Positions 4,955-6,989 of a stretch of 6,989 nucleotides of DNA are shown in pieces. A model generated the notes under the pieces. The model did no database searches. It was given only the letters and a program-made list of their open reading frames with translations, and was not told the DNA's origin. A program made the translations under genes and the position numbers. The stretch's first letter is position 1. Every line of letters begins with the position of its first letter. Source of the DNA: Rhodospirillales bacterium (GTDB lineage: Bacteria > Pseudomonadota > Alphaproteobacteria > Acetobacterales > Acetobacteraceae); assembly GCA_028866335.1 (NCBI GenBank), contig JAGWIL010000079.1:1-6989 (forward strand). Reading direction: 5' to 3'.

Positions 4955-6989
4955 GTGAGTTCAAGTATAAACATCAAAATCCCCGCGACCGTTGTTTCCA
5001 TAGCCGGGCAGCCAAGCCTCTCCTCCCTGATCGGTTTACCCACCAGCTTGGCGGTGGCCGATTCCGCCGCAGGTGCCAACATCACCCTCCAACTGGTGGC
5101 GGGAGACAGCGCCGCAAGCCTTTCTGCCAGCGCCAGCTCCGGTGCGTCCTTGGTCTCCAACGGCAATACGCTGCAAATATCCGGCAGCGCTGCCCAGGTG
5201 AACGCGGCATTGGCCACGCTCTCATTCTCAGAACCCTCCGGCGTTACGGCGGATGCCATTTCTCTCACCGCCCAGGATAATAAAGGTGGTGCAGCGCAGA
5301 GCGATTTTTCACTCGCCATCGCGCCAGAACTTGCTCCGGCCTTTGTTAACCCAACCAAGCTGGTTACGCTTTCGCCCAACCAGCCGCTTGCCTTGACAGA
5401 TTTGCTGCTATCCGACCCCACGGCCAGCGCCCTTGCCGCGATGGGGTTGGGGGCTGAGGAAACGCTGCAACTCACCCTGGCGGTTTCGGCTGGCGCGTTG
5501 CTGCTGCCAGATTACAGCGCGCTCACCGGTATTTCGGCTGATGGCATCGGCACCGGCACCATCCATCTCACGCTCAGCGCCAACGACATCGGCGCACTGA
5601 ACACGCTGCTCACCTCGCTGGAATTCGCCGGGCCGTCGCTCGCTTCCGGCCAGCACCTCACCTACGATCTTTGGAATCACGATGGTGTGCTGCCGCGTGC
5701 GGTCACCTCTGGCAACATCTACCTCAACACGGTTGGCGCGCCCGCCAGCGCCGCCACTTATGCGCAGGGCGCGCAAACGCTCGTCACCGGCATTGATACT
5801 CTCTCCGGCACACTGGATGTCAGCGGTACTTTCTCAGCCCTAGGCAATCTCGTTGGCAATGGCGCGGTTTCCATAGCACCGGGAGCAGTGCTTGAGCTGC
5901 CGTATAACTCCGCCCTCCTCGGTGGAACGAGTTATGATTTCGGGACGCTTGCGGCGCAGGATATTGTGGAATCCGGCCAGCTACTCATCGGCGGCACGGC
6001 CTCGCTGCAAGGCGAGCTGGTGCTCAACACCAACGCCCTGGTCGATTTCGCGAGCGGGTTAACGGTGGATACCGGGGCCACGAGCGATTTTCAGGAGGGG
6101 CTGACCCTTGCCAGCAATGCCGTGCTGGAAGGTAACGGCACGCTTTCCGTGGGAGACTTCTCCGCTTCGGGCATGATCGATGGCACCGGCACCATCCTCG
6201 CCTTGCAGGGCGAGACGCTGGAAATCGATGCCGGTATGGTCTCCTCTGGTGTGAACCTGGATGTTGCGGGCGGCGGCGTGATGGTCCTGGGCCCGGTCAC
6301 GCCCCTTGTCGGCATTTTCAACACCACGCCGCTCACCGTTCAGAGTGGCGTCACTTTGAATTTCGGCGGGCCAGGCAGCCTGCCGGTTACCGGTGGCTAT
6401 GCCAACCCGCTGGGTGGCAATGGCGGTGCCTTCGTCATCTCCGGGCCGGAAGCATTTTCAGGCACGGTCTCAGGCTTTGCGGTTGGGGATGAGCTGGTCT
6501 TTCCCGGCCTCACTGGCTTGGTGGTGCACAATATCAGCACCATCTCCGGTGCGTCCTCTTTCGTTGTGTCCGGAGTAGATGCCACCGGCACCACGCAAAG
6601 CTACACAATCTTTTCCAACATCCCCGCCGGGCTGCTGCCCGCCGCCAGCTTTGATGCTGCTGGCGATGCAACGGTCGTTCTGCATTCAAACATTGCCACG
6701 GTCACCAGCGATGGCGGCATCGCGGCCACAGCCGGGGTGGCGCAGCCGCTGTTGGGCATAAGCGTGGCGCTGGCCGCCGCCACCACCCAAAGCCTCACCA
6801 TCACTTTATCCTCCGCGCATGGCAGCCTCTCCGCTTCGGGAGGCTCAACATCCAGCGCGCTGACCCTCACCGCCAGCAACCTGAGCAGCCTCAATGCCGA
6901 GATCGCGAGCGTCAGCTATACCGGCACCGGCGCGCTGGACGTGCTTACGATCAGCAGCGGCACGGTGAATGGTTATTCCGGGCTTGGCT
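4955..6989 (+). CDS. Giant beta-strand-repeat adhesin-like protein (5' part; runs off the window)
   Basis: The frame is open from 4946 to the right edge. The GTG at 4955 is the only plausible start, because TAA at 4943 closes the frame upstream; there is no clear Shine-Dalgarno. The 678 visible residues start MSSSINIKIPATVVSIAGQP with no signal peptide, no lipobox and no long membrane segment. About 42-92, 170-225 and 612-656 hold three diverged copies of a beta-sandwich-like module whose hallmark is an xLTLSxxxxxLNxxLAxLxY strand pair (first copy AAQVNAALATLSFS), as in cadherin/Ig-like repeats of bacterial adhesins. Residues 276-575 look like autotransporter-type beta-helix rungs with GNGTL/GTGTI turns, then a GTVSGFAVGDELVF motif seen in large repetitive surface proteins. 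There are no cysteines, three Lys and one Arg, against about 44 Asp/Glu. By family analogy it is a surface or biofilm adhesin; export by a type I system with a C-terminal signal is inferred. The C-terminus is not visible. Confidence 0.82.
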   Translation, partial: MSSSINIKIPATVVSIAGQPSLSSLIGLPTSLAVADSAAGANITLQLVAGDSAASLSASASSGASLVSNGNTLQISGSAAQVNAALATLSFSEPSGVTADAISLTAQDNKGGAAQSDFSLAIAPELAPAFVNPTKLVTLSPNQPLALTDLLLSDPTASALAAMGLGAEETLQLTLAVSAGALLLPDYSALTGISADGIGTGTIHLTLSANDIGALNTLLTSLEFAGPSLASGQHLTYDLWNHDGVLPRAVTSGNIYLNTVGAPASAATYAQGAQTLVTGIDTLSGTLDVSGTFSALGNLVGNGAVSIAPGAVLELPYNSALLGGTSYDFGTLAAQDIVESGQLLIGGTASLQGELVLNTNALVDFASGLTVDTGATSDFQEGLTLASNAVLEGNGTLSVGDFSASGMIDGTGTILALQGETLEIDAGMVSSGVNLDVAGGGVMVLGPVTPLVGIFNTTPLTVQSGVTLNFGGPGSLPVTGGYANPLGGNGGAFVISGPEAFSGTVSGFAVGDELVFPGLTGLVVHNISTISGASSFVVSGVDATGTTQSYTIFSNIPAGLLPAASFDAAGDATVVLHSNIATVTSDGGIAATAGVAQPLLGISVALAAATTQSLTITLSSAHGSLSASGGSTSSALTLTASNLSSLNAEIASVSYTGTGALDVLTISSGTVNGYSGLG
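5078..5230 (+). repeat. Adhesin module copy 1 (core)
   Basis: Encodes residues 42-92 of the large protein. Its order is a hydrophobic strand (NITLQLVAG), a Ser/Ala-rich run, NTLQISGSA and then QVNAALATLSF. This copy best matches the common adhesin-module pattern. It is recognisable at protein level only; I see no close DNA identity with the other copies. Confidence 0.55.
5462..5629 (+). repeat. Adhesin module copy 2 (core)
   Basis: Encodes residues 170-225, with the same order of elements: TLQLTLAVSAGAL, a loop with GISADGIGTGT, TIHLTLSAND and then IGALNTLLTSLEFAG. It is longer than copy 1 because of the inserted Asp/Gly loop. It is followed by an unusual stretch, TYDLWNHDGVLPRA, which contains the only Trp and the only Arg seen in this protein. 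Confidence 0.5.
6788..6922 (+). repeat. Adhesin module copy 3 (core)
   Basis: Encodes residues 612-656: QSLTITLSSAHGSLSAS, SSALTLTASN and then LSSLNAEIASVSYTG. It lies after the beta-helix-like stretch and close to the right edge, suggesting that further copies follow outside the window. Confidence 0.5.

Noticed and set aside
4927..5776. Minus-strand open frames of 182 and 122 codons opposite the adhesin-like gene
   Set aside because: The plus-strand frame is continuous and has a coherent repeat structure. The minus frames are Ala/Ser/Gly-rich mirror images with no motifs or good ribosome binding sites.
4955..6989. A new defence or mobile-element system in the right-hand part
   Set aside because: No nuclease, transposase, integrase, toxin or reverse-transcriptase motif is visible. 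The protein is beta-strand repeats throughout, which fits an adhesin.
1..6989. tRNA, rRNA, CRISPR array or insertion sequence
   Set aside because: No cloverleaf-like sequence, no regularly spaced direct repeats and no terminal inverted repeats flanking a transposase were seen on either strand.

Overview
The window looks like chromosomal DNA of an alphaproteobacterium, most likely of the Acetobacteraceae/Rhodospirillales type. This is inferred from the moderately GC-rich composition, the character of the 55-residue L33 protein (a form without cysteines) and the coupled rnr - S41 protease - rpmG order. It rests on recognition only; no database search was possible.

Layout. Positions 1-4889 carry four genes, all on the minus strand. 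Read in the direction of transcription (right to left) they are: RNase R (rnr, 4889-2619); a secreted S41 (C-terminal-processing-type) protease that overlaps the rnr stop by 4 nt (2622-1093); ribosomal protein L33 (rpmG, 1029-862), with a possible promoter of its own; and, after a strong hairpin, a zinc-ribbon metallopeptidase with an HExxH motif (759-1), cut by the left edge. The hairpin at 767-796 has the form of an intrinsic terminator for rpmG. The ribosome binding site of the metallopeptidase lies inside its 3' arm and its U-tract touches the metallopeptidase start codon, so termination and translation of the next gene may be linked.

Positions 4955-6989 hold the 5' part of one very long plus-strand gene that runs off the right edge and is divergent from rnr across only 65 bp. 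The 678 visible residues are made of beta-strand-rich, Gly/Ser/Thr/Ala/Leu-rich modules. Three degenerate copies of a cadherin-like/Ig-like adhesin module flank an autotransporter-like beta-helical stretch. There is no N-terminal signal peptide and no cysteine, and there are only four Lys/Arg residues against about 44 Asp/Glu. It looks like a giant secreted surface adhesin, possibly exported by a type I system through a C-terminal signal that is not visible here.

The minus-strand genes are housekeeping functions (RNA decay and quality control, envelope proteolysis, ribosome). The plus-strand gene is the accessory part. I see no mobile element, CRISPR array, tRNA, rRNA or known defence system. 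The points most worth checking are the terminator/RBS overlap, the rnr-protease coupling, and the extreme composition and unknown export route of the adhesin-like protein.
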